The notes under the pieces were generated by a model that was not told the DNA's origin, ran no database searches, and was given only the letters and a program-made list of their open reading frames with translations. Positions 53,801 to 62,645 of a stretch of DNA of 64,000 nucleotides are shown here, in pieces. Every line of letters begins with the position of its first letter. The first letter of the stretch is position 1. This DNA is from Pseudarthrobacter sp. NS4 (GTDB lineage: Bacteria > Actinomycetota > Actinomycetes > Actinomycetales > Micrococcaceae), in NCBI RefSeq assembly GCF_024758005.1, contig NZ_CP103288.1:4216001-4280000 (forward strand), given 5' to 3'. A program made the translations under genes and the position numbers.

Positions 53801-54298
53801 ATGAGCGCAGCGTCAACTCCGGCGGAATGCACCGCCGTCAACACCGCAGACCTCTACGACGAGCGCGGCGACGAACTGGCATCGGTGCCGCTGCAGTTCC
53901 AGTCCCTGGGCGGCCGTTCACACTTCAGCGGGCAGGTCCGCACCATCCGCTGCTTCCAGGACAACGGCCTGGTGAAGTCCACCCTGGCAACCCCGGGCAA
54001 CGGCAACGTGCTGGTGGTGGACGGCGGCGGCTCACTGGGGACAGCCCTGATGGGGGACATGATCGCCGAAAGCGCCGTGGCGAACGGCTGGGCCGGCGTC
54101 GTTATCAACGGAGCAATCCGGGACCGCGAGGCGATCGCGGCACTGGACCTCGGCGTGAAAGCACTGGGCAGCAACCCGAAGAAGAGTGCCAAGGCCAGCG
54201 CCGGCGAGGTGGACGTGGACGTGGTGATCGACGGGGTGACCATCCGGACCGGGGCCATGATCTGGTGCGACCCGGACGGCATCCTCGTGGAGCGCTGA
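53801..54298 (+). CDS. rraA: RraA-like protein
   Basis: This 165-residue protein matches RraA over its whole length: FQSLGGRSHFSGQVRTIRCF (in part), VLVVDGGGSLGTALMGD (about 66-82) and GVVINGAIRD (about 95-104). In E. coli RraA inhibits RNase E. The same fold includes 4-hydroxy-4-methyl-2-oxoglutarate aldolases, whose metal-binding G-x-R-D motif is also visible here, so either role is possible. GAGGAG lies five bases before ATG 53801, deciding the start. A hairpin terminator follows. Confidence 0.88.
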   Translation: MSAASTPAECTAVNTADLYDERGDELASVPLQFQSLGGRSHFSGQVRTIRCFQDNGLVKSTLATPGNGNVLVVDGGGSLGTALMGDMIAESAVANGWAGVVINGAIRDREAIAALDLGVKALGSNPKKSAKASAGEVDVDVVIDGVTIRTGAMIWCDPDGILVER

Positions 54299-54357
54299 CT
54301 ACCTCACCGCAGGAATGCGCTCCGGTTCCGGCCTCGTGACCGGCCACGCAGTAGCTG

Positions 54358-54395
54358 AAGACGACGACGGCGGCGCATCCCGCCGTCGTCGTCTT
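54358..54395 (+). terminator. Rho-independent terminator after the RraA-like gene
   Basis: A 16-bp stem (54358-54373 with 54380-54395) encloses a six-base loop and is followed by a short run of T. It lies about 60 bases after the stop codon. Confidence 0.85.
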
Positions 54396-54543
54396 TCCGT
54401 TGTGGGGCGCATGTTGCCCAAGTGGAACCGCGGCCGGTGACGTGCCACACTGTTTACCGCGTGTGCGCCGGCCATCTGGACCGGTACCGCAGCCGACGAC
54501 GTCCGCACCGCATCCATCAGACCCCCCAAACCCAGGGAGAACC

Positions 54544-55983
54544 ATGCCCACTGCACAGGAGCAGACGACCGCCCGGATACCGCAGCGGGTGATCTGGCTG
54601 GCCCTCGCAGGGGCGGTGGGCGGATTCCTCTTCGGCTTCGATTCTTCCGTGGTCAACGGCGCAGTGGATGCGATGAAGGATGAGTTCGCCCTCTCCGAAG
54701 CCCTGACCGGCTTCGCCGTTGCCATTGCCCTGCTGGGCTGTGCCGCCGGCGCCTACCTCGCAGGCAAGCTGGCCGACCGGTACGGGCGCATCCCCGCCAT
54801 GAAGCTCGGCGCGCTGCTCTTCCTGGTCAGCGCCCTGGGCACCGGGTTCGCCTTCAATGTGTGGGACCTGATTTTCTGGCGGCTGGTGGGCGGGCTCGGG
54901 ATCGGCCTGGCGTCCGTGATTGCTCCGGCGTACATCTCCGAAATTTCGCCGCGCAAGGTCCGCGGCCGCCTGGCGTCGCTGCAGCAGCTCGCCATCACCA
55001 CCGGCATCTTCGCCGCGCTCCTGTCCGATGCGCTGTTTGCCACCAGCGCCGGCGGCGCCGACCAGGCGTTCTGGCTGGGTATCGAGGCCTGGCGCTGGAT
55101 GTTCCTGGCCGCTGCCCTCCCGGCCGTGGTGTACGGCTGGGTGGCGTACACGCTCCCCGAATCGCCCCGCTTCCTGATGTTCCTTGGCAAGGAGGACGAG
55201 GCACGCAAGGTGTTCGACTCGATCGCTCCGGCAGAGGACACCGACCGGCACATCCGCGAAATCCGGGACGCCATCGAGGAGGACAAGCTGGCCGGCCAGA
55301 AGGGCTCGCTGCGCGGCAGGACCTTCGGCCTGCAGGCAGTGGTCTGGGTGGGCATCATCCTCTCCGTCCTGCAGCAGTTCGTGGGAATCAACGTGATCTT
55401 CTACTACTCCACCACGCTGTGGAAGGCCGTGGGTTTCCAGGAGAAGGACTCGCTCACCATTTCCGTGGCAACCTCCGTCACCAACATCCTGGTCACCCTG
55501 GTGGCCATCGCCCTGGTGGACCGGATCGGGCGGCGGCCCATCCTGCTGGCCGGTTCCGTGGGCATGGCCGTATCCCTGGCCACCATGGCCCTGGCCTTCT
55601 CCTCCGCGGTCGGGTCCGGCGCCGGGATCACCCTGCCGGGCGCCTGGGGACCTGTCGCCCTGGTGGCCGCGAACGTGTTCGTGGTCAGCTTCGGTGCCTC
55701 ATGGGGCCCGCTGGTGTGGGTGCTCCTGGGCGAGATCTTCCCGTCGCGGATCCGCGCCCGCGCACTGGGGCTGGCGGCCGCAGCCCAGTGGGTGGCGAAC
55801 TTCGCCATCACGCTCAGCTTCCCGGTGATGGCAGCCGGTTCACTGGCGCTGACCTACGCGATGTACGCATTGTTCGCCGCGGCGTCCTTCTTCTTCGTCA
55901 TGTTCAAGGTGCCGGAAACCAACGGGATGTCCCTGGAGCAGGCCGAGACACTTTTCGTGGCCAAAGGCTCCGCAAAGGTCTAG
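54544..55983 (+). CDS. Sugar porter (MFS) family transporter
   Basis: This 479-residue protein has twelve hydrophobic segments and all sugar-porter signatures: GFDSSVVNGA (about 28-37), GKLADRYGRIPAM, YISEISPRKVRGRL (about 130-143), PESPRFLMF (about 205-213), RIGRRPILL (about 322-330) and VPETNGMSLEQ near the C-terminus. It would import a hexose or pentose with protons. AGGGAG lies five bases before ATG 54544. The stop codon overlaps that of the convergent GNAT gene through CTAG. The sugar cannot be told from sequence. Confidence 0.92.
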   Translation: MPTAQEQTTARIPQRVIWLALAGAVGGFLFGFDSSVVNGAVDAMKDEFALSEALTGFAVAIALLGCAAGAYLAGKLADRYGRIPAMKLGALLFLVSALGTGFAFNVWDLIFWRLVGGLGIGLASVIAPAYISEISPRKVRGRLASLQQLAITTGIFAALLSDALFATSAGGADQAFWLGIEAWRWMFLAAALPAVVYGWVAYTLPESPRFLMFLGKEDEARKVFDSIAPAEDTDRHIREIRDAIEEDKLAGQKGSLRGRTFGLQAVVWVGIILSVLQQFVGINVIFYYSTTLWKAVGFQEKDSLTISVATSVTNILVTLVAIALVDRIGRRPILLAGSVGMAVSLATMALAFSSAVGSGAGITLPGAWGPVALVAANVFVVSFGASWGPLVWVLLGEIFPSRIRARALGLAAAAQWVANFAITLSFPVMAAGSLALTYAMYALFAAASFFFVMFKVPETNGMSLEQAETLFVAKGSAKV

Positions 55984-56501
55984 AGGGCGAGCTTCATGCC
56001 TTCATGGCTGGCCTCGAAGCCGAGCCGTTCATAGAACCTGTGGGCCGCGGTCCGGGTCTTGTGCGTGGTGAATTGCATCAGGGAGCAGCCCCGCCGCCGC
56101 GATTCCTCTATGCTCCACCGCACCATCAGTTCGCCGATGCCGCGGTTCCGGTGGCGCGCGTCCACCCGCACGCCTTCGATCTGCGAGCGCCAGGCGCCCT
56201 GGCGTGAGATGCCGGGCAGGAAGCTGAGCTGGAAGGTGGCAACAACGGAACCCTCCGCTCCCCCGGCCGGTACCAACTCCCCCACTATGAGCAGGTGGGC
56301 CGGGTCGGCGTCGATCGCTGCGAAGGCCTGCTCGTAGGGTGCCATGTCCGCCCCCGCTTCCCGCCCGGCACCCAGGGCGTCGTCAGCCAGCAAGCCCACG
56401 ATGGCCGGCAGATCATCCCTGGTGGCGGGGCGGAGGCGGAAGGTTCCGCCGTCGACGTCGGCAGCAAGCAAGGGGGACGGGGCATCAAAGTTTGTGGTCA
56501 C
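55980..56501 (-). CDS. GNAT-family N-acetyltransferase
   Basis: This roughly 173-residue acetyltransferase begins VTTNFDAPSPLL at GTG 56501, although an adjacent GTG one codon earlier is equally possible. The GNAT core shows RLRPATRDDLPAIVGLL, then the acetyl-CoA loop VDARHRNRGIGELMV (about 109-123) and the C-terminal AHRFYERLGFEASHEGMKL (about 150-168, in part), a typical last strand. The substrate is unknown. No Shine-Dalgarno sequence is visible. Its stop overlaps that of the sugar porter. Confidence 0.85.
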   Translation of the reverse strand: MTTNFDAPSPLLAADVDGGTFRLRPATRDDLPAIVGLLADDALGAGREAGADMAPYEQAFAAIDADPAHLLIVGELVPAGGAEGSVVATFQLSFLPGISRQGAWRSQIEGVRVDARHRNRGIGELMVRWSIEESRRRGCSLMQFTTHKTRTAAHRFYERLGFEASHEGMKLAL

Positions 56502-56520
56502 CACTCCAGCATTCCACGCG

Positions 56521-56571
56521 GAAAGTGGGAGAGCGTCTGGCTCAAAAGGGCGAAAGGTGGGAGAGCGTCGG
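56521..56571. repeat. Two GAAAGGTGGGAGAGCGT-type repeats
   Basis: Units at 56521-56540 (GAAAGTGGGAGAGCGTCTGG) and 56550-56571 share the consensus of the cluster at 1622-1730. They lie 31 bases apart upstream of the GNAT gene, in the gap before mtlD. Confidence 0.6.
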
Positions 56572-56626
56572 AGTACTTCGTTGCCTCGTGGCCCTGAGCC
56601 AATAGGCAAGGGAAGGCTCACACGGC

Positions 56627-56660
56627 ACGACGCCGGCACTTGGGGAAGTGCCGGCGTCGT
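56627..56660 (-). terminator. Hairpin terminator after mtlD
   Basis: A perfect 15-bp stem (56627-56641 with 56646-56660) closes a GGGG loop, 54 bases after the mtlD stop codon. It lacks a U-tract on the minus strand but is followed by ACTTTT on the plus strand. Confidence 0.75.
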
Positions 56661-56713
56661 ACTTTTGCGGTGCGTCGCGCCTGTTGCAGGCCGTTCTGCC
56701 GGGAGGGACCAGG

Positions 56714-57877
56714 TCAGGCGGGGGTGCGCGCCTCCTCTGCCTGCCGTTCCTCCACGAGGGTGGAGACGGCGTTGAACAGCGGGTGGCCGGGCTCCAGCCC
56801 GGTGATCCTCGCCGTGGCATCCGCCGGGCTTGAGGATGCGAGGATGCCTGCCAGTTCCGTCGCTTCGGCGTCCGAGGGATCGTTGAAGCGCAGTGCAGCA
56901 GCAATGGCACCCAGGAGCGCTTCGGGCACCACGCCACGTTCGGCGAGCTGGGCAGCGGGCCCGATGAACCGCTCGTTCCGGCTGAGCTTCCGCAGCGGGG
57001 CGCGGCCCACCCGGGTCACCGTGTCCGGCAGGTACGGGTTGGAGAACCGGACCAGGATCTTCTGGACGTAGGCTTCCTGCTCATCGTTGCTGAAACCGTG
57101 CTTGGAAACCAGGAGCTGCTTGGTTTCCTCCAGGACCGCCCGGACGTCCTCTGCCACGTCCTGGTCGGCCATGGCGTCGGAAATCTTCTCCACCCCGGCC
57201 TCGAACCCGAAGTAGGCTGCGGACGCGTGGCCGGTGTTCACCGTGAACAGCTTCCGTTCGATGTATGGGGAGAGGTCATCCACGAACGTGGCGCCCGGGA
57301 TGGCCGGGGCTGCCCCTGCAAAGGCGGTCCGGTCGATGACCCACTCGTAGAAGGTCTCCACCGTGACATCCAGGCCCTGCCCTGCTTCCTGGTTGGGCAC
57401 GATCCGGTCCACTGCGGTGTTCGCGAACACCGCAGCGGACTGCAGGGCGCCAAGGGCGTCGTCCCACAACGCTGCGACCTCGTCCCGCAGGATATCGGTC
57501 GCGTTGATGGCGTTCTCGCAGGCCATCACCTGCAGCGGCACGAGCCCTGCTTCCCTGGCCGCGATGCCCTTGGCGATGGCCGGCGCAACGAACTTCAGGA
57601 TGTGCGGACCCACCGCTGTGGTGACGATGTCCGCCGTCGCAATCTCCGCAATGAGCTCCGCTTCCTGCGTGTTGGAATTGAGGGCCCGGAAGTTGCTCAC
57701 GTTCCGCACCGCCGGGTTCTCGCCCACCTCGTGCACGGCGTAGCTGTCCGCCTTGGCCAGCTGGGAAATGAGCTCCTCGGCGACGTCGGCGAACACCACC
57801 TCATAGCCGGCGTCGTGCAGGAGCAGGCCAACGAAGCCCCGCCCGATGTTCCCCGCACCAAAATGTACAGCCTTCAC
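56714..57877 (-). CDS. mtlD: Mannitol-1-phosphate 5-dehydrogenase
   Basis: This 387-residue NAD-dependent enzyme oxidises mannitol-1-phosphate to fructose-6-phosphate. The N-terminal Rossmann domain starts MKAVHFGAGNIGRGFVG with the GxGxxG loop. The C-terminal helical domain contains the catalytic K-x5-N-x2-H pattern, seen as ERKLFTVNTGHASAAYFG (about 211-228). The GTG start overlaps the mtlA stop by one base, so translation is coupled. The transcript ends at the hairpin at 56627-56660. No mtlR or mtlF gene adjoins. Confidence 0.94.
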   Translation of the reverse strand: MKAVHFGAGNIGRGFVGLLLHDAGYEVVFADVAEELISQLAKADSYAVHEVGENPAVRNVSNFRALNSNTQEAELIAEIATADIVTTAVGPHILKFVAPAIAKGIAAREAGLVPLQVMACENAINATDILRDEVAALWDDALGALQSAAVFANTAVDRIVPNQEAGQGLDVTVETFYEWVIDRTAFAGAAPAIPGATFVDDLSPYIERKLFTVNTGHASAAYFGFEAGVEKISDAMADQDVAEDVRAVLEETKQLLVSKHGFSNDEQEAYVQKILVRFSNPYLPDTVTRVGRAPLRKLSRNERFIGPAAQLAERGVVPEALLGAIAAALRFNDPSDAEATELAGILASSSPADATARITGLEPGHPLFNAVSTLVEERQAEEARTPA

Positions 57878-59940
57878 TATGCGTTGACCTTTCCGAAGAG
57901 CTCCAGGACCTCGTCCTCGGACGTGGCAGCCTCCAGCCGGGCCACCTGTTGCTTATCCGTGAAGACCTTCGCGATGGCGGACAGGATGTGCAGGTGTTCG
58001 TTGTTCACGCCGGCGACGCCCACCACGAACTTGACCTGCTTGCCGTTCCAGTCGATGCCTTCCGGATAGCGGATCACGGATACCGCGGACTTCCGGATGT
58101 GGTCCTTTGCCGCGTTGGTTCCGTGCGGGATGGCCAGGAAGCTGCCCATGTACGTGGACACCGATTCCTCGCGCTCATGCATGGCCGCAATGTAGTCCTC
58201 ATCCACGGCGCCGCGGGCCAGCAGGAGCCTGCCTGCTTCGTCGATGGCAGCGTCCCGGGTGGTGGCGGAACCGTTGAGCACCACACTCTCCCGGGCCAGG
58301 ATCTCGGAGCTGCCGGTTTGGCCGGTGCCGGGTGCTGCGTCCACCGGCGCGTCGGCGGCATGGGCGCCGTGGGCAGCGCCTGCCGCGGCTCCTGCGGCAG
58401 TGCCCACACCGGACCCGCTGCCCGGCGTCGCGTCGTCGGGCTCTGTTCCGATGCCACCCTCGGTATTGCTCTCCCGAACCAGCTCCACGATGTCGTCGTA
58501 GCGGGGGCTGTTCATGAAGTTGTCCACGGAGTAGTGCGCCGCGCTGGACGTGACGGGCTTGGCCCGTTCGGTGAGGTCCTGATGAGTGACCACAATGTCG
58601 TAGTCATCGCTGAGGTTGGCGATGGAGGCGTTGGTGACCTTCACATCCGGGAAGCCGGCAGCCTTGATCTTGTTCCGCAGGACGGAAGCTCCCATTGCGC
58701 TGGACCCCATGCCGGCGTCGCACGCAAACACGATGTTCTTGACGGGCCCGGCAAGGACAGCAGTGCCTGCGGTGCCTGCGCCGGTCAGGGCAGTGGAAAC
58801 GGAGCTCTTCTTGCCCTTCATGGTTTCCATGCGGCTGGTGGCCGCGTTCAGGTCGCCCTCATCGCTGTGCCTGGTGGTCTTCATGATGATCGAGGCCACG
58901 AGGAAGGACACCACGGTGGCCAGCAGGACCGAGAGGATCACGCCGATATAGCTGTCCCGCGAGGTCTGGGCGAGCACCGCGATAATGGACCCCGGAGCCG
59001 CCGGTGCCACCAGGCCGGAGTTGGTGACGGCCAGCGTGGCGACCCCCGTCATCCCGCCTGCGATCGCGGCCAGGATCAGCAGCGGGCGCATCAGGACGTA
59101 GGGGAAGTAGATCTCGTGGATGCCGCCAAGGAAGTGGATGATCGCGGCGCCGGGTGCTGAAGCCTTCGCAGCACCACGTCCGAACAGCATGTAGGCGAGC
59201 AGGATACCGAAGCCCGGTCCGGGGTTGGCCTCGAGCAGGAACAGGATGGACTTGCCCTGGTCGAGCGATTGCTGGATGCCCAGCGGAGTCAGCACGCCGT
59301 GGTTGATGGCGTTGTTGAGGAAGAGCACCTTGGCCGGCTCGATAAAAATGCTGGTGAGCGGCAGCAGGCCGTTGTTCACCAGGAACTGGACGACGTTGCC
59401 TGCCGCCGTACTGAAGGCCGTGACCAGCGGGGAGATGCCATAGAAGCCAAGCATCGCAAGAAGCCCGCCCCAGATGCCGGCGGAAAAGTTGTTGACCAGC
59501 ATCTCGAAGCCTGGGCGGATCTTGCCGTCCCAGATCGAGTCGATCTTCTTCATGGTCCAGCCGCCCAGCGGGCCCATGATCATGGCACCGATGAACATCG
59601 GGATTCCGGCACCCACAATCACGCCCATGGTGCCGATGGCGCCCACGACGCCGCCGCGGACGTCATAGACCATCCTGCCGCCGGTGTAGGCGATCAGGAG
59701 CGGCAGCAGGTAGGTGATCATCGGCCCCACCAGGCCGGTGTTCGCCACGCCGTCCGTCTCACCGAAACCGCCCAGCTGCGGAACAGGGAACCAGCCCTTC
59801 TCGATAAACAGCGCGGTGATGAGGCCCCAGGCAATAAAGGCGCCGATATTGGGCATGATCATGCCGGACAGGAATGTCCCGAACTTTTGCACGTGCACCC
59901 GCGCGCTGGTGCGGGGTTTTGCAACTGTCTCTGTTGCCAT
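57877..59940 (-). CDS. mtlA: PTS mannitol transporter, EIICBA fusion
   Basis: This 687-residue permease imports mannitol and phosphorylates it to mannitol-1-phosphate. The IIC domain (about 15-345) holds the substrate motif GGIHEIYFP (272-280). The IIB domain follows with the phosphocysteine C407 in FACDAGMGSS. A linker of Gly, Ala and Ser (about 500-545) leads to the IIA domain with the phosphohistidine H606 in LAIPHGTN. AGGA lies six bases before ATG 59940. It is first in the mtlA-mtlD operon and depends on enzyme I (gene at 60927) and on HPr, which is not in the window. Confidence 0.94.
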   Translation of the reverse strand: MATETVAKPRTSARVHVQKFGTFLSGMIMPNIGAFIAWGLITALFIEKGWFPVPQLGGFGETDGVANTGLVGPMITYLLPLLIAYTGGRMVYDVRGGVVGAIGTMGVIVGAGIPMFIGAMIMGPLGGWTMKKIDSIWDGKIRPGFEMLVNNFSAGIWGGLLAMLGFYGISPLVTAFSTAAGNVVQFLVNNGLLPLTSIFIEPAKVLFLNNAINHGVLTPLGIQQSLDQGKSILFLLEANPGPGFGILLAYMLFGRGAAKASAPGAAIIHFLGGIHEIYFPYVLMRPLLILAAIAGGMTGVATLAVTNSGLVAPAAPGSIIAVLAQTSRDSYIGVILSVLLATVVSFLVASIIMKTTRHSDEGDLNAATSRMETMKGKKSSVSTALTGAGTAGTAVLAGPVKNIVFACDAGMGSSAMGASVLRNKIKAAGFPDVKVTNASIANLSDDYDIVVTHQDLTERAKPVTSSAAHYSVDNFMNSPRYDDIVELVRESNTEGGIGTEPDDATPGSGSGVGTAAGAAAGAAHGAHAADAPVDAAPGTGQTGSSEILARESVVLNGSATTRDAAIDEAGRLLLARGAVDEDYIAAMHEREESVSTYMGSFLAIPHGTNAAKDHIRKSAVSVIRYPEGIDWNGKQVKFVVGVAGVNNEHLHILSAIAKVFTDKQQVARLEAATSEDEVLELFGKVNA

Positions 59941-60008
59941 GTGATTTCCTAACCGTGTGTCCTGCTGCTCCGCAGGATGGTCTGTTACTTACGACGACGT
60001 ACTGCTGG

Positions 60009-60022
60009 TGGAACCGGTTACG
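60009..60022. promoter_or_regulatory. LacI/CcpA-like operator upstream of mtlA
   Basis: TGGAACCGGTTACG matches the LacI-family consensus TGNNANCGNTNNCA at seven of eight fixed positions and contains the palindrome AACCGGTT. It is 70 bases upstream of the mtlA start, next to a TTGTGC -35-like box on the minus strand. Part lies between the TetR gene and mtlA. Confidence 0.4.
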
Positions 60023-60039
60023 CACAAAGTGGTGCTGGC

Positions 60040-60765
60040 CTACGCCGGGCTGGTGGAGATCCGGTGCAGCCATTCGAGGAAGAGTTTGAGTTCCGAGCTG
60101 GAGAGCTGGTCTGAGTGCGAGGCCTGAAGTGCGGCGTTCAGGGCGATCGCTGCCACCACCACCGAGGATCTTCCGGTGTCCTCCGGGGCCTGGCCGCTGG
60201 CCGGCTCGGCGGACACCGCAAAGATCATGGCATCCCGGGTCATGGTGGACAGTTCGAGGTTCCGTTCGGAGGCGGGCTCCGCAATCAGCATCAGCGTCAC
60301 GCCCACGTTCGCCGCCAGGATGGACCTGGCCGCTTCCCGGGGCTGGACGTTCAGCTGGCCCGCCGCCGCTGCCTTGTTCAGCATCTCCTCCATCAGGGCC
60401 TCCGCATCGGCAACGATGGCGGGGCGGCTTTCAGGGCGGATGTTGCCGAACATCACCAGGTACAGTTCCGGCTGGTTCAGTCCGAACTGGACATGGTTGT
60501 CCCACATTCTCCGGATGTCCTCAAGGGGATGTCCGGAGGGGGCGAAGTCCCTTTCGCCCGCGACATATTCTTCGAATCCCGCGGCGACGACGGCGTCGAA
60601 AAGACCTTCCTTGTCACCGAAGTGGTGGTACAGCGTGGGAGCTGTCACTCCCGCCAGCTGGGTGATCTGGCGGGTGGAGACGGGGGATCCCCCGGAGTTT
60701 GCCAGCAACTCCGCGGCAGCACGGAGCAGCCGCATTTTCGGGGGAAGCTGGCCATCCAAACTCAT
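60040..60765 (-). CDS. TetR-family regulator next to the PTS genes
   Basis: This 241-residue protein has a TetR helix-turn-helix near residues 31-52 (TRQITQLAGVTAPTLYHHF). The C-terminal domain resembles the TetR_C_33-like group. It lies upstream of mtlA on the same strand and divergent from ptsI. The palindrome at 60784-60798 lies between the two starts, so it probably represses its own gene and ptsI. TAGGGT ends seven bases before the ATG. The ligand is unknown; a sugar phosphate or PTS-linked signal would make sense (inference). Confidence 0.85.
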   Translation of the reverse strand: MSLDGQLPPKMRLLRAAAELLANSGGSPVSTRQITQLAGVTAPTLYHHFGDKEGLFDAVVAAGFEEYVAGERDFAPSGHPLEDIRRMWDNHVQFGLNQPELYLVMFGNIRPESRPAIVADAEALMEEMLNKAAAAGQLNVQPREAARSILAANVGVTLMLIAEPASERNLELSTMTRDAMIFAVSAEPASGQAPEDTGRSSVVVAAIALNAALQASHSDQLSSSELKLFLEWLHRISTSPA

Positions 60766-60772
60766 AACCGCT

Positions 60773-60778
60773 ACCCTA
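60773..60778 (-). promoter_or_regulatory. -10 box of a leaderless promoter for the TetR gene
   Basis: TAGGGT on the minus strand ends seven bases before ATG 60765 and directly adjoins the 15-bp palindrome. Confidence 0.45.
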
Positions 60779-60783
60779 GCACC

Positions 60784-60798
60784 TATAGCATTGCTATA
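60784..60798. promoter_or_regulatory. TATAGCATTGCTATA operator
   Basis: This is a perfect 15-base palindrome with seven-base arms around one central base. It overlaps the -35 box of ptsI (TTGCTA, 60791-60796) and lies just upstream of the TetR -10 box. Repression of both divergent genes by TetR is the simplest reading. Confidence 0.65.
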
Positions 60799-60818
60799 TG
60801 AACTGAATCACATACAAT
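60791..60818 (+). promoter_or_regulatory. ptsI promoter
   Basis: TTGCTA (60791-60796) is followed after 16 bases by TACAAT (60813-60818), about 108 bases upstream of the GTG start. This leaves a leader of roughly 100 bases, including a run of T at 60818-60824. Confidence 0.55.
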
Positions 60819-60926
60819 TTTTTTCAGGCACGTTCCCGCCTCCGGATGTAGCAGTCCTCCGGCGGACCCGGCATGGCGTCGGACATATCGGCGGGCCTGG
60901 CAACCGGCAGAGAATGAGGACCTTCA

Positions 60927-62612
60927 GTGCAGAACTTCCCAGGAGTAGGCGTCAGCCCGGGCCGCGTTATCGGCACCATCCGCAAGATGCCCAAACCGAT
61001 CAGCGAACCTCCTGCCGGCGAACAGCTCCCGGCAGGCACTTCCGCCGAGGAAGCCACAGCAGCACTGAAGGCAGCCGCCCAGTCGGTGCACGACGAACTG
61101 AAGTCGCGTGCCGCCCACGCCTCCGGCGACGGCAAGGCGGTCCTTGAGGCCACCGCACTCATGGCCAAGGACACCATGCTGATCAAGGGTGCCGCCAAGC
61201 TGGTGGCCCGGGGAACATCTGCGGAGCGCGCCATCTGGGAATCCGGCTCCTCCGTCTCCGAAATGCTCCACAACCTCGGCGGCTACATGGCCGAGCGCGC
61301 CACGGACGTCCTGGACGTGCGCGCCCGGATCGTCGCCGAGCTGCGCGGCGTGCCCGCTCCCGGCATCCCTGCCTCAAGCACACCGTTCGTCCTGGTGGCC
61401 GAGGACCTGGCTCCGGCCGACACCGCAACCCTGGACCCCAACAAGGTCCTGGCACTTGTCACAGCAGGCGGCGGCCCCCAGTCCCACACCGCCATCATCG
61501 CCCGCTCCCTCGGACTTCCCGCCGTCGTTGCCGCGGTAGGTGTGGACGAGCTCCCGGACGGCACGGAAGTGTATCTGGATGGCGCCGCCGGCGCTGTCAC
61601 CTCCGAGCCGGACGAATCCTTGCATGCGGCAGCGGAGGCCTGGGCGGCCACGGCTTCCCTGCTGGCCGAGTTCAGCGGTACCGGCGCGACGGCGGACGGC
61701 CACCTGGTGCCGTTGCTCGCCAACGTGGGCGGCGGCAAGGACGCTGAGGCCGCTGCCAAGCTCGGCGCCCAGGGCGTAGGCCTCTTCCGCACGGAGTTCT
61801 GCTTCCTGGAACGGGATACCGAACCCAGCGTCGAAGAACAGGCCACTGCGTACAAGAAGGTTTTTGACGCCTTCCCCGGCAAAAAGGTTGTCCTGCGCAC
61901 GCTCGACGCCGGCGCCGACAAGCCGCTTCCGTTCCTGACTGATTCAACTGAACCCAATCCTGCCCTCGGCGTCCGCGGCTACCGCACCGACTTCACCACC
62001 CCCGGCGTCCTGGACCGCCAGCTGGAAGCGATCGCGCTGGCGGAGAAGCAGTCCGAGGCGGATGTGTGGGTCATGGCCCCCATGATCTCCACGGCGGAGG
62101 AAGCGGCCCGCTTTGCCTCCATGTGCGCGGACGCAGGCATCAAGACTCCCGGGGTCATGGTTGAGGTTCCCTCCGCAGCCCTCACTGCCGAAGCCATCCT
62201 GCGCGAGGTGGGTTTCGCGAGCCTGGGCACCAACGACCTCACCCAGTACGCCATGGCAGCCGACCGCCAGCTCGGCCCGCTCGCCAACCTGAATACGCCG
62301 TGGCAGCCTGCTGTCCTGCGCCTGGTGGGACTGACGGTTGAAGGATCCCACGCGGAAGGCAACAACAAGCCCGTGGGCGTCTGTGGTGAGGCCGCAGCGG
62401 ACCCGGCCCTCGCCGTCGTCCTCACCGGCCTGGGCGTGAGCACCCTGTCCATGACGGCACGCTCCCTCGCGGCGGTCGCGGCAGTGCTCAAGACGGTGAC
62501 GCTTTCCGAGGCGCAACAGCTGGCGAAGCTTGCGCTGTCCGCACCGAGCGCAACAGAGGCCCGGGCCTGGGTGCGCGAAAAGCTCCCGGTCCTCGAGGAA
62601 CTGGGACTCTGA
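60927..62612 (+). CDS. ptsI: PTS enzyme I (phosphoenolpyruvate-protein phosphotransferase)
   Basis: This 561-residue enzyme takes phosphate from phosphoenolpyruvate and passes it to HPr. The N-terminal domain carries the phosphohistidine H187 in GGPQSHTAII. The C-terminal PEP-binding barrel contains GLFRTEFCFL (about 284-293), the block ASLGTNDLTQYA (near 430-441) and the catalytic cysteine in GVCGEAAADP (about 486-495). GAGGA lies six bases before the GTG start. The gene is divergent from the TetR gene. HPr is not adjacent, which is unusual compared with ptsHI operons. Confidence 0.94.
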   Translation: MQNFPGVGVSPGRVIGTIRKMPKPISEPPAGEQLPAGTSAEEATAALKAAAQSVHDELKSRAAHASGDGKAVLEATALMAKDTMLIKGAAKLVARGTSAERAIWESGSSVSEMLHNLGGYMAERATDVLDVRARIVAELRGVPAPGIPASSTPFVLVAEDLAPADTATLDPNKVLALVTAGGGPQSHTAIIARSLGLPAVVAAVGVDELPDGTEVYLDGAAGAVTSEPDESLHAAAEAWAATASLLAEFSGTGATADGHLVPLLANVGGGKDAEAAAKLGAQGVGLFRTEFCFLERDTEPSVEEQATAYKKVFDAFPGKKVVLRTLDAGADKPLPFLTDSTEPNPALGVRGYRTDFTTPGVLDRQLEAIALAEKQSEADVWVMAPMISTAEEAARFASMCADAGIKTPGVMVEVPSAALTAEAILREVGFASLGTNDLTQYAMAADRQLGPLANLNTPWQPAVLRLVGLTVEGSHAEGNNKPVGVCGEAAADPALAVVLTGLGVSTLSMTARSLAAVAAVLKTVTLSEAQQLAKLALSAPSATEARAWVREKLPVLEELGL

Positions 62613-62618
62613 CGCTGC

Positions 62619-62645
62619 CGGACCCCGTCGTGCCGGCGGGGTCCG
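62619..62645. terminator. Hairpin between ptsI and the alpha/beta hydrolase
   Basis: CGGACCCCG (62619-62627) pairs with CGGGGTCCG (62637-62645) around a nine-base loop, in the 33-base gap between the convergent genes. Confidence 0.7.

Noticed and set aside
52270-54339. Plus-strand open frame of 689 codons across the MFS and RraA genes
   Set aside because: Composition is His, Gly, Arg and Gln-rich, typical of a GC-rich antisense frame, and it crosses two real genes on opposite strands.
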